DNA of 64,000 bases from an uncultured Lachnospiraceae bacterium (GCA_902793335.1 CADBCZ010000010.1:1-64000); one strand, 5' to 3'. Positions 18,161 through 28,655 are shown, counted from the first letter of the stretch. Translations and numbers: made by a program. Notes: a model not told the origin generated them from the letters alone.

Positions 18161-19549
18161 TTATCTTTGGAATAACTGTAAAAGTCCTTCCGGTCTTGCA
18201 TTTGACTTTGTAAGCATCTGCAAAGCACTCTGTGAGAGCACGTTCTGCAATGTATATTCAGTAATCTCTTCTGCCATATCAGTATCCTGTACACGTGATA
18301 TCGCACTGGTGAGATTCTCATTTGCCGTATCAAGGTTATTGATCGTGTGATCAAGTCTGTTCTGATACGCACCGAGAGATGATCTAATACCCGAAATCTT
18401 AGCAACTGCTGCATCAATTTTATCAACCGCATCAATCGCATAAGCATGTGTATAAACATTAATATGGTTAATCTCTAACGCTTCAGCTGTTGTCTTATTA
18501 ATGTTAACATTAAAAGTCTGTCCCTCGTTATTACCAATCTGTAAAACCATCGGACCTGCCGAGAGCACTTTAACATTTATATTATCCACCGGACCGCTTT
18601 CAGGATCAACATCATATACCATCTTAAATCCGTTTTTATCGGTAACTGTTATTCTGTTACCATCTGCCGTTATAGTCGCTGTATCACTAAAACCAACCCT
18701 TTTACCGCCGTCGGTTCCAAAGTCAACCGATGCATCTGTACCGTTATATTCCGTACCATCAACTCCCAAAAGTCCTTTGAGCTCGTCAGACGATGCATCC
18801 ATCTTAATATACTGATTAAGGCCATATTCTACAGTACTGACCTCACCGGTAGTCATATCAACATCGACCCCAACCTTTCCTGCAGCATCGCGGATACGTT
18901 CATTAACTTCCGTTCCCGTCATCCCCTCAGAAATATTGATTTCGAGTCCGTTAATCGAAACAATACCCGCCTGCTCCCTGGTTATTACGCTTCCGTCAGG
19001 AACAACATTTATATTGGTTTTTGCCTGAGTTCCGTTGCTGTTAACTTTAATGCCGTAATCACCCGGTTCAATATCCCCTCCTATTTCAACAATAGAAAGC
19101 GAATCATTATCTGTATAACCCTTCTTGTTGAGCTCACCGTTTAACAATTTCCTTCCATTAAATTCTGTGGTATCGGAAATTCTGTCAAGCTCATCCTGAA
19201 GCTGTTCAATCTCCGCCTGTATAGCATCACGATCAGTTTCATCAAGGGTGTCATTTGCAGCCTTAACAGCAAGCTCTCTCATTCTTTCAAGTACTGAGTG
19301 AGCCTCATCAAGAGCACCCTCCGCAGTCTGAATAAGCGATATACCATCATTGGAATTATCAACCGCTCTGTCCAATCCTCTTATCTGGGCTTGCATTCGC
19401 TGTGCTATAGCTTTAGAAGCCGGAGCATCAGATGACTTATTAATCTTATATCCCGAAGATAGTCTCTCCATTGATTTTGTGAGATTATTGTTAATAGTAT
19501 TTAAGTTATTACTGGCCGTAAACGCCAGAGCATTATGGTTAAGTCTCAT
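18161..19549 (-). CDS. hag: Flagellin
   Basis: A 462-residue flagellin, the filament subunit. The N-terminal D0/D1 region has RLNHNALAFTASNNL, SMERLSSGYKINKSSDAPA and LIQTAEGALDEAHSVLERM (residues 1-105). The C-terminal D1/D0 has ISRVQDTDMAEEITEYTLQN. The central 150-390 region is a variable domain exposed on the filament surface. I prefer the ATG at 19549 over a GTG three codons earlier, because GGGGTG then sits 6 bases before the start and most flagellins begin with MR(I/L)NHN. A sigma-28 promoter lies upstream. Confidence 0.95.
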   Translation of the reverse strand: MRLNHNALAFTASNNLNTINNNLTKSMERLSSGYKINKSSDAPASKAIAQRMQAQIRGLDRAVDNSNDGISLIQTAEGALDEAHSVLERMRELAVKAANDTLDETDRDAIQAEIEQLQDELDRISDTTEFNGRKLLNGELNKKGYTDNDSLSIVEIGGDIEPGDYGIKVNSNGTQAKTNINVVPDGSVITREQAGIVSINGLEINISEGMTGTEVNERIRDAAGKVGVDVDMTTGEVSTVEYGLNQYIKMDASSDELKGLLGVDGTEYNGTDASVDFGTDGGKRVGFSDTATITADGNRITVTDKNGFKMVYDVDPESGPVDNINVKVLSAGPMVLQIGNNEGQTFNVNINKTTAEALEINHINVYTHAYAIDAVDKIDAAVAKISGIRSSLGAYQNRLDHTINNLDTANENLTSAISRVQDTDMAEEITEYTLQNVLSQSALQMLTKSNARPEGLLQLFQR

Positions 19550-19585
19550 ATTCGTCACCCCGTTCTTAAAATATACCTGTTAATG

Positions 19586-22500
19586 TTAACTAGTATAATT
19601 ATCGGCAACAACACCCATCAACTTAATAGCCGTCAGCAATTGTTTCGCTACTCTGTATAATTTTGAAGTTTCTATATTCTCATCCTCATTTACATATTGA
19701 ACAGGTTTTGTGCCATCAAGTCTTAAATCTCTGACTTCCATTCCTGCTTTTGCAAGCGCTGAGCGAAGAGTTAACTCATTTTCCTCCAAAATGCGCTGTC
19801 CCATCTCTTCTTCAGTCACAATATAACCTTCAGCCTGACTTCCCGACACATGAACAAATGCCTCTAAAGCTCCATATTTTCCGGTGTCCATAGTAGCCCG
19901 CACTTCACCTGCACTGTTTCCGTCGCGAAGGATTGAAACCTTCATAATGCTCACTTCGTCTCCGATTACAAGCGGCACCGAAAATGCGTCCTGCTCAACT
20001 GCACGAAGAGCAATGGGCATACCGGCATTTAAATATTTCAGCGATTGAATATCTTTTGCTGTGATCGTTCCGTCATCTTCCTTTTCATGAACAGCAGAAG
20101 ATATTGCGGCACGCAAATTCTCCATACCATACATTACATCTTCTTTGCTCTCTAGGTTTTCAAGAATCTTGCCTTCCTGCTCAGTTATCTCATTTCGCTT
20201 GGTTTTATCAAGTCCACTCTTAATGTCCTTTATCATTCCGTATATACCGTCCTCACCATACATAACCTGATTAGCAGCAATTATGTTGGTAACTGTTTCA
20301 GGCATATCGTTGGCTTCTAGCATGGTAGCCACTTCTTCCTCATAAGATATGGCTTCCTTGAGTCTCTCGGATATATCCTCGCTGATATCCTTCTGTCCCG
20401 CTTCTGTATATCCGGCCTTCATCAGATCATTGAACTCCTCAAGGCGCATATTACCATAATCCACATTCTGAAGATTTCTAAGTGTAGTTGGATGTATATG
20501 TCTTAAAATGCTGCCGGTCAAGGTATCATTATATGCTGTATTGATCTGGTCAAGAATACTCTTATTGTTGGTATTGACATTAATTCTCTCCCCAAAACTG
20601 TCATCAATTGCAACATCCATTCCTCTTACAAGCCTGCTTTTATCAGCAGAGAAAAGATTATTAAGCGTAACCTCCTGTCCGTTTCTTATAACTGCTCCTA
20701 TATCTTTGCCATGGCTTTTTTCAACCTTGTCAAGAAGTCTGTAAATGCCTATAAAGCTTTTACGTTCTTCCTTCGTAATACCATCGGTCTTATCAAGCTG
20801 ATACAAAAATTCCGAAAATCTCTGTTCGTCCGTAATGCCTCTGATTTCTCTCTGCTGCCTAATCTCCTGATTAAGACCATCTATTGTCATATTGAGAGGA
20901 TTCTTGTTCTCTCTGATAAGATTTAGCACAATCTGAGGAGTCAACGTCTCAAACATCTGCTGCACCTTCGCATCTGCCGACTTAACACTGGCTATATTAA
21001 CAGTGCTTAATTCCATTTCATTATGTGCAAGGATTCTTATCGCTCTCTGATTTTCCTGATTGCGGTCAAGATTCATATCTCTTAATATATCATCCACATT
21101 TTTAAATGCTTCATTAATAGAATCACCCATATCCTGCCTTGGTTTGGTCATCATGGTTTCATAAGCCTGACCTGCCATTGTCATCTTCATGTGGTTGGCA
21201 GTTTCGTAGAGACTGCCAACAGTAATATTAGGCCTTCTGACGACCTCTCCCAGCGCATATGCCGGAAGAGTTTTCAAACTGTCTGTCTCTTTGAGTGTCT
21301 CCTTTAGAAGATCTATATCATCCGGTATATCATGAAGATCATGTGATGAAACAACATTTTCATAAAATGAATTTTCCTGATTTCTGAGCATTTCCACCAA
21401 CTGTGATATAGGTCTGGCATCTATATTAAAATCCTGTCTCACCAGACGATTTGCTGCCTCTAAAGTCATCGAGAGGCGAATCTCTTCAAGCTGACGCCTG
21501 GTCGTAATAGCCATGGGACTAGTTGACAACATCTGGTTGCTTCCCTCAGAATCATTATCTGTGCTATCTATTCCACTTAAAGAAAGACTCGCTCCCTCAA
21601 CACCGGTATTAACGGGAGTTCGCATTCTCTTGACATCAACATTTCTCATTGAGCTGTTATAAAGATATGATATGGTAAGCGGCTTGCCCTGATTGACTGC
21701 CATATCTACAGTTCTCGCTGTAATCGCCTGCACCTTTTCAACAAGCTGTGCAGCTCTGTCATGCAATGTACTTCCGGATATTCTGGCTTCTCCCGGTGCA
21801 TTACCCACGGAAATCTGTTCTATAATATTTGCCTCAAGCTGTCCATCCTGGAGTCCTCTCTGATTAAGAGAGTTGACAGACATATACATTCTTAACGAAT
21901 CTACCGTTACAGGAAGTTCATGTTTTAACATAAACTGCGCTCCCGAAATGTTCTGATCCGACACAGTCATTCCCGCCGACTCTATAATCCCCGTCACCTG
22001 AGGATATATATCATTCCAAACCTGCTCGTTGAGCTGGACTTCCTTGGCCGGACTACCCTCGTTAACACTGTTTTTTGCCAGTTCAAGGTTATCAACAGTA
22101 AGACTTAAGTTATTCTTGATAAGATATATCATCTGTTCATCAGATACTCTGACACTATCCTCCGGCGCCATAACACTACCTGTTGTAGCAGCTCGAGCCG
22201 CCTTAAGAGCAGGTACCTTTACAACATATCCCTCACTGTTTAATCTGCTAACCCCCGGTGTATACAAGTCATTGTTAGATGCATACCGTCCATCACTGCT
22301 TCCAATTATCCCACCTGTAGTGGTCCCATTGTCACCTGCCGTATTACCGGCAATCAGCGATGACCTCAACTTGCCAATCGTCTCTTTAACTATATCACCT
22401 ATCTGGTCATTTACCTCCTGTTGATGCTCGCCCGACCTTATAGTAATCACCATACCCATCAGATCGGATAAGGTAGAATTAGTCACATCTATCTGCATCA

Positions 22501-22975
22501 TTCTAAGTTTTGCTATCTCTTCTGTAGATAGACTTCTCAGTATTTCCTTCTGATTTTCTTTCGCTTCTTTTTCATCTAAAGCTCCATCAAGATTATCCTT
22601 GATCATTTCAGAAAATTGCTCGGTACTCGTCATTACCTGCGCACTGGTTGCTGCGCTAAGAGGTGAAGCTTCGCCTGCTGCCTTAATCCCCATAACCTTT
22701 AATGAGACCTGTTTAACATCCGCGTCTTGAATTTTCAAATATATCGTATCACCCGGTTTTGCATCCTTCAAATCCGTTGTTGCCTTGGTTTTTATCATAA
22801 CTCCGTTAAGGTCCAGCACCGGCTCCCTGCCCCCCTGAACAAGAGTGCACGCAAGAATATCGCCAATACTGTTCCCCCTAAGAACATTCCCTGAATTTCC
22901 GCTCTGTGTATTCATCGAAACACCGCCTGACGAATTAGTATTGTTAAACATCGAATTTCCAATCTGATAATCCAT
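19586..22975 (-). CDS. Large FliK-like flagellar protein, DUF6240-type
   Basis: An 1129-residue, mostly helical protein beginning MDYQIGNSMFNNTNSSGG. The C-terminal 150 residues look like the FliK hook-length control domain: IGDEVSIMKVSILRD, then GKYGALEAFVHVSGSQAEGYI and a final helix ELTLRSALAKAGMEV. FliK sets hook length and switches export to filament proteins. At 1129 residues it is about twice to three times the usual FliK. From memory it may match the family called DUF6240; this is unverified. The start at 22975 has GAGGTGG. It lies directly upstream of flagellin. Confidence 0.6.
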   Translation of the reverse strand: MDYQIGNSMFNNTNSSGGVSMNTQSGNSGNVLRGNSIGDILACTLVQGGREPVLDLNGVMIKTKATTDLKDAKPGDTIYLKIQDADVKQVSLKVMGIKAAGEASPLSAATSAQVMTSTEQFSEMIKDNLDGALDEKEAKENQKEILRSLSTEEIAKLRMMQIDVTNSTLSDLMGMVITIRSGEHQQEVNDQIGDIVKETIGKLRSSLIAGNTAGDNGTTTGGIIGSSDGRYASNNDLYTPGVSRLNSEGYVVKVPALKAARAATTGSVMAPEDSVRVSDEQMIYLIKNNLSLTVDNLELAKNSVNEGSPAKEVQLNEQVWNDIYPQVTGIIESAGMTVSDQNISGAQFMLKHELPVTVDSLRMYMSVNSLNQRGLQDGQLEANIIEQISVGNAPGEARISGSTLHDRAAQLVEKVQAITARTVDMAVNQGKPLTISYLYNSSMRNVDVKRMRTPVNTGVEGASLSLSGIDSTDNDSEGSNQMLSTSPMAITTRRQLEEIRLSMTLEAANRLVRQDFNIDARPISQLVEMLRNQENSFYENVVSSHDLHDIPDDIDLLKETLKETDSLKTLPAYALGEVVRRPNITVGSLYETANHMKMTMAGQAYETMMTKPRQDMGDSINEAFKNVDDILRDMNLDRNQENQRAIRILAHNEMELSTVNIASVKSADAKVQQMFETLTPQIVLNLIRENKNPLNMTIDGLNQEIRQQREIRGITDEQRFSEFLYQLDKTDGITKEERKSFIGIYRLLDKVEKSHGKDIGAVIRNGQEVTLNNLFSADKSRLVRGMDVAIDDSFGERINVNTNNKSILDQINTAYNDTLTGSILRHIHPTTLRNLQNVDYGNMRLEEFNDLMKAGYTEAGQKDISEDISERLKEAISYEEEVATMLEANDMPETVTNIIAANQVMYGEDGIYGMIKDIKSGLDKTKRNEITEQEGKILENLESKEDVMYGMENLRAAISSAVHEKEDDGTITAKDIQSLKYLNAGMPIALRAVEQDAFSVPLVIGDEVSIMKVSILRDGNSAGEVRATMDTGKYGALEAFVHVSGSQAEGYIVTEEEMGQRILEENELTLRSALAKAGMEVRDLRLDGTKPVQYVNEDENIETSKLYRVAKQLLTAIKLMGVVADNYTS
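19599..19625 (-). promoter_or_regulatory. Sigma-28-type flagellin promoter inside the upstream gene
   Basis: Minus strand TAAG (19622-19625), 15 bases, GCCGATAA (19599-19606). The -10 element matches the GCCGATAA form fully. It lies about 50-75 bases before flagellin, within the last codons of the FliK-like gene, which ends at 19586. Confidence 0.8.
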
Positions 22976-23124
22976 TATGCCACCTCTTTCCATGTCAACG
23001 TGTATATACCATACGATAATTATATATGTATATATTATCACTTTTTAAATAAAACATCTACACATACTATGTCGGAATATCATCTGTTTTTCTGAAGTAC
23101 TTATAAATGCATAGCAGTAAAAAA

Positions 23125-23159
23125 CACAGGATGAGAAATATCAATATCCTCATCCTGTG
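23125..23159 (-). terminator. Terminator after the 23173 gene
   Basis: An 11-base perfect stem CACAGGATGAG (23125-23135) with CTCATCCTGTG (23149-23159). A run of six T follows on the minus strand. It ends the malQ-plsC operon. Confidence 0.85.
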
Positions 23160-23172
23160 CTTTAATCCTTAA

Positions 23173-23730
23173 TTAATCTGTAATTTTCTTGGCCTGTTCT
23201 TTTTTCTTCTTCTCTGCTTCTTTAGCTGCCTTCTTGGCTTCTTTTGCCTTTTCTTCTCTGGCGTATTCATCCTGAAGCTTATTCTGTTTAATTCTCATTT
23301 TCTGAGCAAAAGTCTTCTTTTGCGGTGTCTCAACCTGATTTCGTTTCTTTCCTCTTATACTCTTTATCTCTGTAATATAGATACCGCTCACCATAGCCTT
23401 AACTTCACATTTTGTGGGAAGTTCATCAAATATCGCATCATCGCAGATAAGATTCAGCGTCTGAGGTCCTATCTTAACTTTTACTATTGGCATCTTTGCA
23501 TTTTGGTAGCGTTTTGGTGTCTGGTCCATAACAGACTTTGGAAGACCCGCTTCTTTTACCTTCATCATCTTCTTGTCAATTACAAGCATTGATGTCATTT
23601 GTGCAGACTCTCTTATCAATTCCTTTTGCTGTAACTGCTTTTTCTGTAATCTGTTACCAACAATATATAAAACTGTAAAAATAATTGCGATAACAATAAA
23701 TACGATTAACGTAATTATCCATGGACTCAT
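23173..23730 (-). CDS. Membrane-anchored basic protein, unknown
   Basis: A 185-residue protein with one N-terminal membrane helix (about residues 3-25), a mixed segment including KVKIGPQTLNLICDDAIFDELP, and a strongly basic Lys/Ala/Glu-rich helical tail (about 135-185). The tail should lie in the cytoplasm. I recognise no family. The start codon overlaps the plsC stop by four bases, so it is translationally coupled to plsC and may have a role at the membrane. Its conserved partner is not known. Confidence 0.7.
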   Translation of the reverse strand: MSPWIITLIVFIVIAIIFTVLYIVGNRLQKKQLQQKELIRESAQMTSMLVIDKKMMKVKEAGLPKSVMDQTPKRYQNAKMPIVKVKIGPQTLNLICDDAIFDELPTKCEVKAMVSGIYITEIKSIRGKKRNQVETPQKKTFAQKMRIKQNKLQDEYAREEKAKEAKKAAKEAEKKKKEQAKKITD

Positions 23731-24479
23731 TTTCTTTTCTCCTCTCTTATCCCGGTTTGTCCACCGGCTTCATCTATCATTTTCTTAATAATTCCCTGTA
23801 CATATGCTCCTGCATGCTTCCTGTCTTCTTTTTCTAATTCCTTAATATAGAACGGTTCTCCATAAATCACCTTGGGATGTCCGCTCTTAATATGAAAACC
23901 CGGTCTGACTTCTAACATCTGATCACTGTCAATAATAGCAACAGGAACAACCGGACATTCTGCCTTATCTGCCATCTTAAGACTTCCCTCCTTAAAAGGA
24001 AGCATTTCTTTTTTCTGATTTCTTGTTCCTTCAGGACATATAACCATGGACCGTCCGCTTTTTATATGCTCCGTACCGTCCTTGATCATTTGAACACCTG
24101 ATCTTAAATCCTTTCTGTCAAGAAACAGACATCCTATATCCTTCATCCACCAGTTGAGCAACGGAAACTTATCCATCTCTGCTTTCGCTACAAATCCCGG
24201 TCTTTTTCCTGAAGTAGTGTGCAAAAGCAATATATCAAAATAACTTCTATGGTTAGATACAAAAAGCACCGGCTTATCAGGTATTTTATCCTTACCTTCT
24301 ATTGTGATATGCGCTCCGGCCTGTAACAGTTCGAAGCGAAAAGCATAATACACAAACGCATTTCCCAGTTTATATCTCAGGTTCGGATTCCATATTCCTA
24401 TTATTCTCAAAATCAAGTGCACCGGTATTAACAGCACCAGATAAAGAAACAGAAATCCTAACACCAATATATTCCTCAT
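23727..24479 (-). CDS. plsC: 1-acyl-glycerol-3-phosphate acyltransferase
   Basis: A 250-residue PlsC-family enzyme that makes phosphatidic acid. It carries an N-terminal membrane helix, the catalytic NHRSYFD motif near residue 81, the FLDRKDLRSG motif near 120 and ICPEGTRN near 147. Length is normal. It sits 15 bases after malQ and overlaps the next gene by four bases, in a three-gene unit that ends in a strong terminator. Substrate preference cannot be read from sequence. Confidence 0.9.
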   Translation of the reverse strand: MRNILVLGFLFLYLVLLIPVHLILRIIGIWNPNLRYKLGNAFVYYAFRFELLQAGAHITIEGKDKIPDKPVLFVSNHRSYFDILLLHTTSGKRPGFVAKAEMDKFPLLNWWMKDIGCLFLDRKDLRSGVQMIKDGTEHIKSGRSMVICPEGTRNQKKEMLPFKEGSLKMADKAECPVVPVAIIDSDQMLEVRPGFHIKSGHPKVIYGEPFYIKELEKEDRKHAGAYVQGIIKKMIDEAGGQTGIREEKRK

Positions 24480-24494
24480 TTAACTTTCCTCTAC

Positions 24495-26018
24495 CTATCT
24501 TCCATACAGCTTTGCAGTCTCATATAATCTTTTTTCAAGATGTTCATTCATATCTTCAAGCTTAAATCTCCAGGCCCAATTGCCGTCACCCACACCGGGG
24601 GTATTATATCTGGCCCAGGAGTCTAAACAAAGTACATCCTGCATAGGGACAATCGCCATATTTGCCACAGACGAAAAGCATGCACGAATTAATGTCCAGC
24701 ATACATCTCCACCATCAGTATTGTAATATCTTCTAAGCTTATCACGAGACTGCTCATAGCATTTCTGATACCAGCCCAGAACGGTATCATTGTCATGGGT
24801 CGTCGTGTAGCAGACGCAGTTTCTCACACAATTATGTGGTAAAAAATCGTTCTCATCAGGATTTTCAAATCCAAACTGCAATACTTTCATTCCGGGTATA
24901 CCAAACTTATCACGCAACTCCAAAACCGTAGGTTCTATATAACCTAAATCCTCAGCAATTATAGGCATATGATATCCGAGTGTCGCTTCTAAGTGAGTGA
25001 AAAAATTAATACCCGGTGCCTTGACCCATTTGCCATTGGCCGCAGTTTCTTCACCGTAAGGAACTGCCCAGAATTTATCAAATCCTCTAAAATGGTCCAG
25101 CCTCACATAATCAGCAAGCTTCAACTGATAGCGCAATCTTGATATCCACCACTCGTACCCTGTCTTGGTATGCTCGCTCCATTTATACAACGGATTACCC
25201 CAGAGCTGTCCTGTTTCAGAAAAGAAATCAGGAGGCACACCCGCAACAGTTTTGGGATATCCCTTAGAATCCAAGTCAAACAGTTTCTTGTTAGCCCACA
25301 CATCCACGCTGTCCCAGGCAACAAATATCGGAATATCACCAATGATCTTAATTCCTTTTTCATTGGCATATTCTTTGAGTTCGAACCACTGCTTATGGAA
25401 TAGAAACTGAATAAATCTAAAATATTCAACCGTATGGGAAAGTTTCTCCATCCAGTCCTTTTTCTGTTTTTCAGTCGGCTTCTTAATCGAGTTCTCCCAC
25501 ATATACCATGGCATACCGCTAAAATGATCTTTCACAGCCATAAACAGCGAATAGTCATCAAGCCATTGCTCCTCATCCTTGAATTGTTCAAACGCCTCAA
25601 CAAACTCTTCATCCGTCGAGAATTTATCCTCAATATCAGAATCACAATATCTTTCAAAAGCTTTCTTCAAAAGCCCTGTCTTAAACTCTATAACTTTACC
25701 GTATTCTACCTTTTGAGGATTCCACTGTGGCATATCACAGAAATCCTCATCATACAAAAGTCCCGCCTCTCTTAGAGGATCTATTGCAATAATCAGCGGT
25801 TGTCCCGCAAATGACGAAAAAGGCTGATAAGGAGAATCACCAAAACCTGTATGTCCAAGTGGCAGTACCTGCCAGAGGGTAAGTCCGGACTTTTCCAGAA
25901 AATCTACAAACTTATAGGCACCCGAACCAAGATCTCCAATTCCGTAATCACCCGGAAAAGATGTTGGATGAACAAGAATGCCGGCATATCTGTTATATTC
26001 CATTGAATTCTCTTCCAT
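24495..26018 (-). CDS. malQ: 4-alpha-glucanotransferase
   Basis: A 507-residue GH77 enzyme (amylomaltase) that transfers glucan segments between maltodextrins. The start YAGILVHPTSFPGDYGIGDLG is diagnostic (short form: HPTSFPGDYGIGDLG). Catalytic motifs include VRLDHFRGF (nucleophile Asp), IIAEDLG (Glu) and TTTHDNDT (Asp). It supports storage or imported glucan use. I chose ATG at 26018, with AAGGAGG 7 bases upstream. No glycogen genes are adjacent; pgi lies two genes upstream. Confidence 0.95.
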   Translation of the reverse strand: MEENSMEYNRYAGILVHPTSFPGDYGIGDLGSGAYKFVDFLEKSGLTLWQVLPLGHTGFGDSPYQPFSSFAGQPLIIAIDPLREAGLLYDEDFCDMPQWNPQKVEYGKVIEFKTGLLKKAFERYCDSDIEDKFSTDEEFVEAFEQFKDEEQWLDDYSLFMAVKDHFSGMPWYMWENSIKKPTEKQKKDWMEKLSHTVEYFRFIQFLFHKQWFELKEYANEKGIKIIGDIPIFVAWDSVDVWANKKLFDLDSKGYPKTVAGVPPDFFSETGQLWGNPLYKWSEHTKTGYEWWISRLRYQLKLADYVRLDHFRGFDKFWAVPYGEETAANGKWVKAPGINFFTHLEATLGYHMPIIAEDLGYIEPTVLELRDKFGIPGMKVLQFGFENPDENDFLPHNCVRNCVCYTTTHDNDTVLGWYQKCYEQSRDKLRRYYNTDGGDVCWTLIRACFSSVANMAIVPMQDVLCLDSWARYNTPGVGDGNWAWRFKLEDMNEHLEKRLYETAKLYGR

Positions 26019-26083
26019 AATCAATCCTCCTTATTCTTCGTAGTTTTGTATATAGAGGGAAATCTAAAGTTCTTTTAACAGAA

Positions 26084-26989
26084 TCATTTTCTCTTTCCGA
26101 ACAATCTAAGTATTTTGAGGAACAGGTTTATAAAATCCAAATATAATTCCATTGCGCCCCAAAGGCTTATTACCGCCGGATTATAACCCGAATTCTCTGT
26201 TGCCATCCTCTCTATCTTCTGTGTATCATAGGCGGTAAGTCCCAAAAATATTACGATTGTGACAATCGATATTCCAACATCTACCATAGAAGATCCTATA
26301 AACATATTAACAACAGAAACAATTATCGTCCCTAACAATCCTACAATTAACATACTTCCAATTGACGACAAGTCCTTATTTGTAACTTTGCCTATAAATG
26401 CCATAATACCAAAGACAACTGCGGTTGAAAAAAATGCCATTTGAATAGATGCCATCTGAAAAACCAAAAAGATTACCGAGAAGGTTAATCCATTAACGAC
26501 CGCATATGCAAAAAACAATACCGCCGATAGCACTGCATTATTATTTTTCATTGCTGAATTAGCACCCAAAACAATAGCAAATTCCAATCCAATAACAAGA
26601 TAAAACGAAAACCTGCTTGAAAATATAGCCATAAGCATAGTTTCTGACGAAGCCGTAAAAAGTGCAGTTATACCTGTCACCAATAGCGCAATGAACATGT
26701 ACAAAAATGCACCTGTCATAACTCCTGCCGTAGCATCATCCATAATTATAAAACCATCCGAATGTGATGATGTATATGGCTCATCATAATAAGAATTGTT
26801 ATTTGTATACGGTTCATTATTTGATACATTACCGCCCGAATACGGAGCTTCATAACTGCCACTGTTTGTTGAGCCGTAAGTATTACTTGAAGATACTGTT
26901 CCAAAAGTACTCTGATCATATCCCGAAACAGGTTGTGAATAGTCACCTTTTAAACGAAGACCACTACCGTCTTTTCTCTGTTCATCCAT
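26084..26989 (-). CDS. Bax inhibitor-1 (BI-1/YccA)-family membrane protein
   Basis: A 301-residue protein. Residues 1-85 are a disordered Ser/Asn/Tyr/Gly-rich segment, and about 85-300 hold seven membrane helices of the TMBIM fold with the family end TAYDTQKIERM. BI-1 proteins leak or transport calcium and may interact with FtsH. The start at 26989 has GGAGG before it. The long low-complexity cytoplasmic N-terminus is an addition to the basic fold. It lies between pgi and malQ in the same direction, with a terminator between it and pgi. Confidence 0.85.
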   Translation of the reverse strand: MDEQRKDGSGLRLKGDYSQPVSGYDQSTFGTVSSSNTYGSTNSGSYEAPYSGGNVSNNEPYTNNNSYYDEPYTSSHSDGFIIMDDATAGVMTGAFLYMFIALLVTGITALFTASSETMLMAIFSSRFSFYLVIGLEFAIVLGANSAMKNNNAVLSAVLFFAYAVVNGLTFSVIFLVFQMASIQMAFFSTAVVFGIMAFIGKVTNKDLSSIGSMLIVGLLGTIIVSVVNMFIGSSMVDVGISIVTIVIFLGLTAYDTQKIERMATENSGYNPAVISLWGAMELYLDFINLFLKILRLFGKRK

Positions 26990-27043
26990 AGTCAATCCTC
27001 CCTACATATATTAGTTGTATAAAACAACAGTCAACCTTGCATA

Positions 27044-27074
27044 AAACAGACAGTCCAAAAAAGACTGTCTGTTT
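27044..27074. terminator. Terminator between pgi and BI-1 gene
   Basis: A 12-base stem AAACAGACAGTC (27044-27055) with GACTGTCTGTTT (27063-27074) and a 7-base loop. T runs lie on either side. It ends pgi transcription on the minus strand. Confidence 0.85.
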
Positions 27075-27096
27075 ATTATCTTTATTAATTATTCAA

Positions 27097-28455
27097 TTAT
27101 TTCTTCATACGTTCAAGAAGCTTAGCCCTCTGCTCCTCAAAGCCCGGTTTTCCAAGAAGTGCAAACATGTTCTTCTTATAACTCTCAACACCCGGCTGGT
27201 TAAATGGATTAACTCCAAGTACATAACCTGAGACACCACACGCAAACTCAAAGAAGTAGAAGAGCTCACCTAAGTTAAACTCAGTCATATAAGGAACAGT
27301 GATCATAAGGTTAGGAATCTCGCCATCAACATGAGCAAGAACCGTACCGTTCATAGCCTGTTTATTAATGTAATCAACTGTTCTTCCAGCAAGATAGTTG
27401 AGACCATCTAAATCATCATCCTCAGCCTCCATGATGATCTTACGTCTAGGAGAACCGATATTGATAACTGTCTCAATATGATTCTTTGTACCATCCTGAA
27501 TAAACTGTCCAAGAGAATGAAGATCTGTTGTAAAGTCACAGGCTGTAGGATAAATACCCTTACCATCCTTACCTTCTGATTCACCAAACAACTGCTTCCA
27601 CCATTCACCAATATAGTGAACTGAAGGTGTATAGTTAGCAAGAATCTCCATTGTCTTGCCCTTTTCTCTTAATATGTTACGAAGTGCTGCATACTGAAGC
27701 GCATCGTTATGTTCAAAATCAGCCTCCATGCAAATCTGTCTTGCGGTTGCCGCACCAACCATGAGCTGCTTAATGTCTGCACCACTTACTGCTATCGGAA
27801 GAAGGCCAACTGCAGTGAGAACCGAGAAACGTCCTCCAACATCATCAGGAACTACAAATGTCTCATATCCCTCTTCATCAGCAAGATGCTTAAGAGCTCC
27901 CTTTTCCTTATCTGTAGTTGCATATATTCTCTTTGCTGCTTCTTTCTTACCATACTTATCAATCAAAAGATTCTTAAAGATACGGAATGCTATTGCAGGC
28001 TCTGTAGTTGTTCCCGACTTTGAAATGATATTAACCGAGAAATCTCTGTCTCCAACAACTTCCAACAAATGTTCAAGATATGTAGAACTGATACTATTAC
28101 CGCAGAAATATATTTCAGGTGTTCCCTTTCTCATATCTTTATCTATAACATTATAAAATGTATGGCGAAGTGCCTCGATTGCTGCTCTCGCACCAAGGTA
28201 TGATCCACCAATACCAATGACAATGAGTATCTCAGAATCGCTCTGAATCTTCTTAGCCGCCGCCTTAATTCTTGAGAATTCATCCTTGTCATAATTAATA
28301 GGAAGGTCAAGCCATCCAAGAAAATCGTTACCCTCTCCGGTCTTCTCAACCAAAGTCTTCTTAGCCTCAAGAACCCTTTCCTTCATCTCTGCAATGTCTT
28401 TTTCTTCCACCATGAACATTGCATTACTATAATCAAAACTAATACTCTCTGCCAT
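27097..28455 (-). CDS. pgi: Glucose-6-phosphate isomerase
   Basis: A 452-residue phosphoglucose isomerase interconverting glucose-6-phosphate and fructose-6-phosphate. It has the sugar-isomerase motifs [18 protein letters not shown] (about 75-92), [17 protein letters not shown] (about 143-159) and [13 protein letters not shown] near 285. I chose ATG at 28455 because AAAGGAG lies 9 bases upstream; an earlier in-frame ATG overlaps that site. Length is typical of Firmicutes. A 200-base leader precedes it, without a recognised riboswitch. Confidence 0.95.
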   Translation of the reverse strand: MAESISFDYSNAMFMVEEKDIAEMKERVLEAKKTLVEKTGEGNDFLGWLDLPINYDKDEFSRIKAAAKKIQSDSEILIVIGIGGSYLGARAAIEALRHTFYNVIDKDMRKGTPEIYFCGNSISSTYLEHLLEVVGDRDFSVNIISKSGTTTEPAIAFRIFKNLLIDKYGKKEAAKRIYATTDKEKGALKHLADEEGYETFVVPDDVGGRFSVLTAVGLLPIAVSGADIKQLMVGAATARQICMEADFEHNDALQYAALRNILREKGKTMEILANYTPSVHYIGEWWKQLFGESEGKDGKGIYPTACDFTTDLHSLGQFIQDGTKNHIETVINIGSPRRKIIMEAEDDDLDGLNYLAGRTVDYINKQAMNGTVLAHVDGEIPNLMITVPYMTEFNLGELFYFFEFACGVSGYVLGVNPFNQPGVESYKKNMFALLGKPGFEEQRAKLLERMKK

Positions 28456-28655
28456 GCTTTTGCTCTCCTTTGTCATACTTGACCGAATAGTTACCAGGCA
28501 ATAACTTGCAACCGAAATCCGGTCTCTTTAGTTCGATGTTCAATGAAAATACGAACAGAATATATTTTAACAAATGGTCTAACAAATATCAACATTTTAT
28601 TTAATAATTATGCCCACTTTTCTAAATATTACAAATAATCCCTGTTATTTTAACG

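Noticed and set aside
18133-18459. A 108-residue frame overlapping the flagellin 3' end
   Set aside because: Shadow of the conserved flagellin C-terminus in another frame.
28600-28655. Possible terminator or leader after pgi upstream region
   Set aside because: The AT-rich stretch has no stem of useful length; no feature can be supported.
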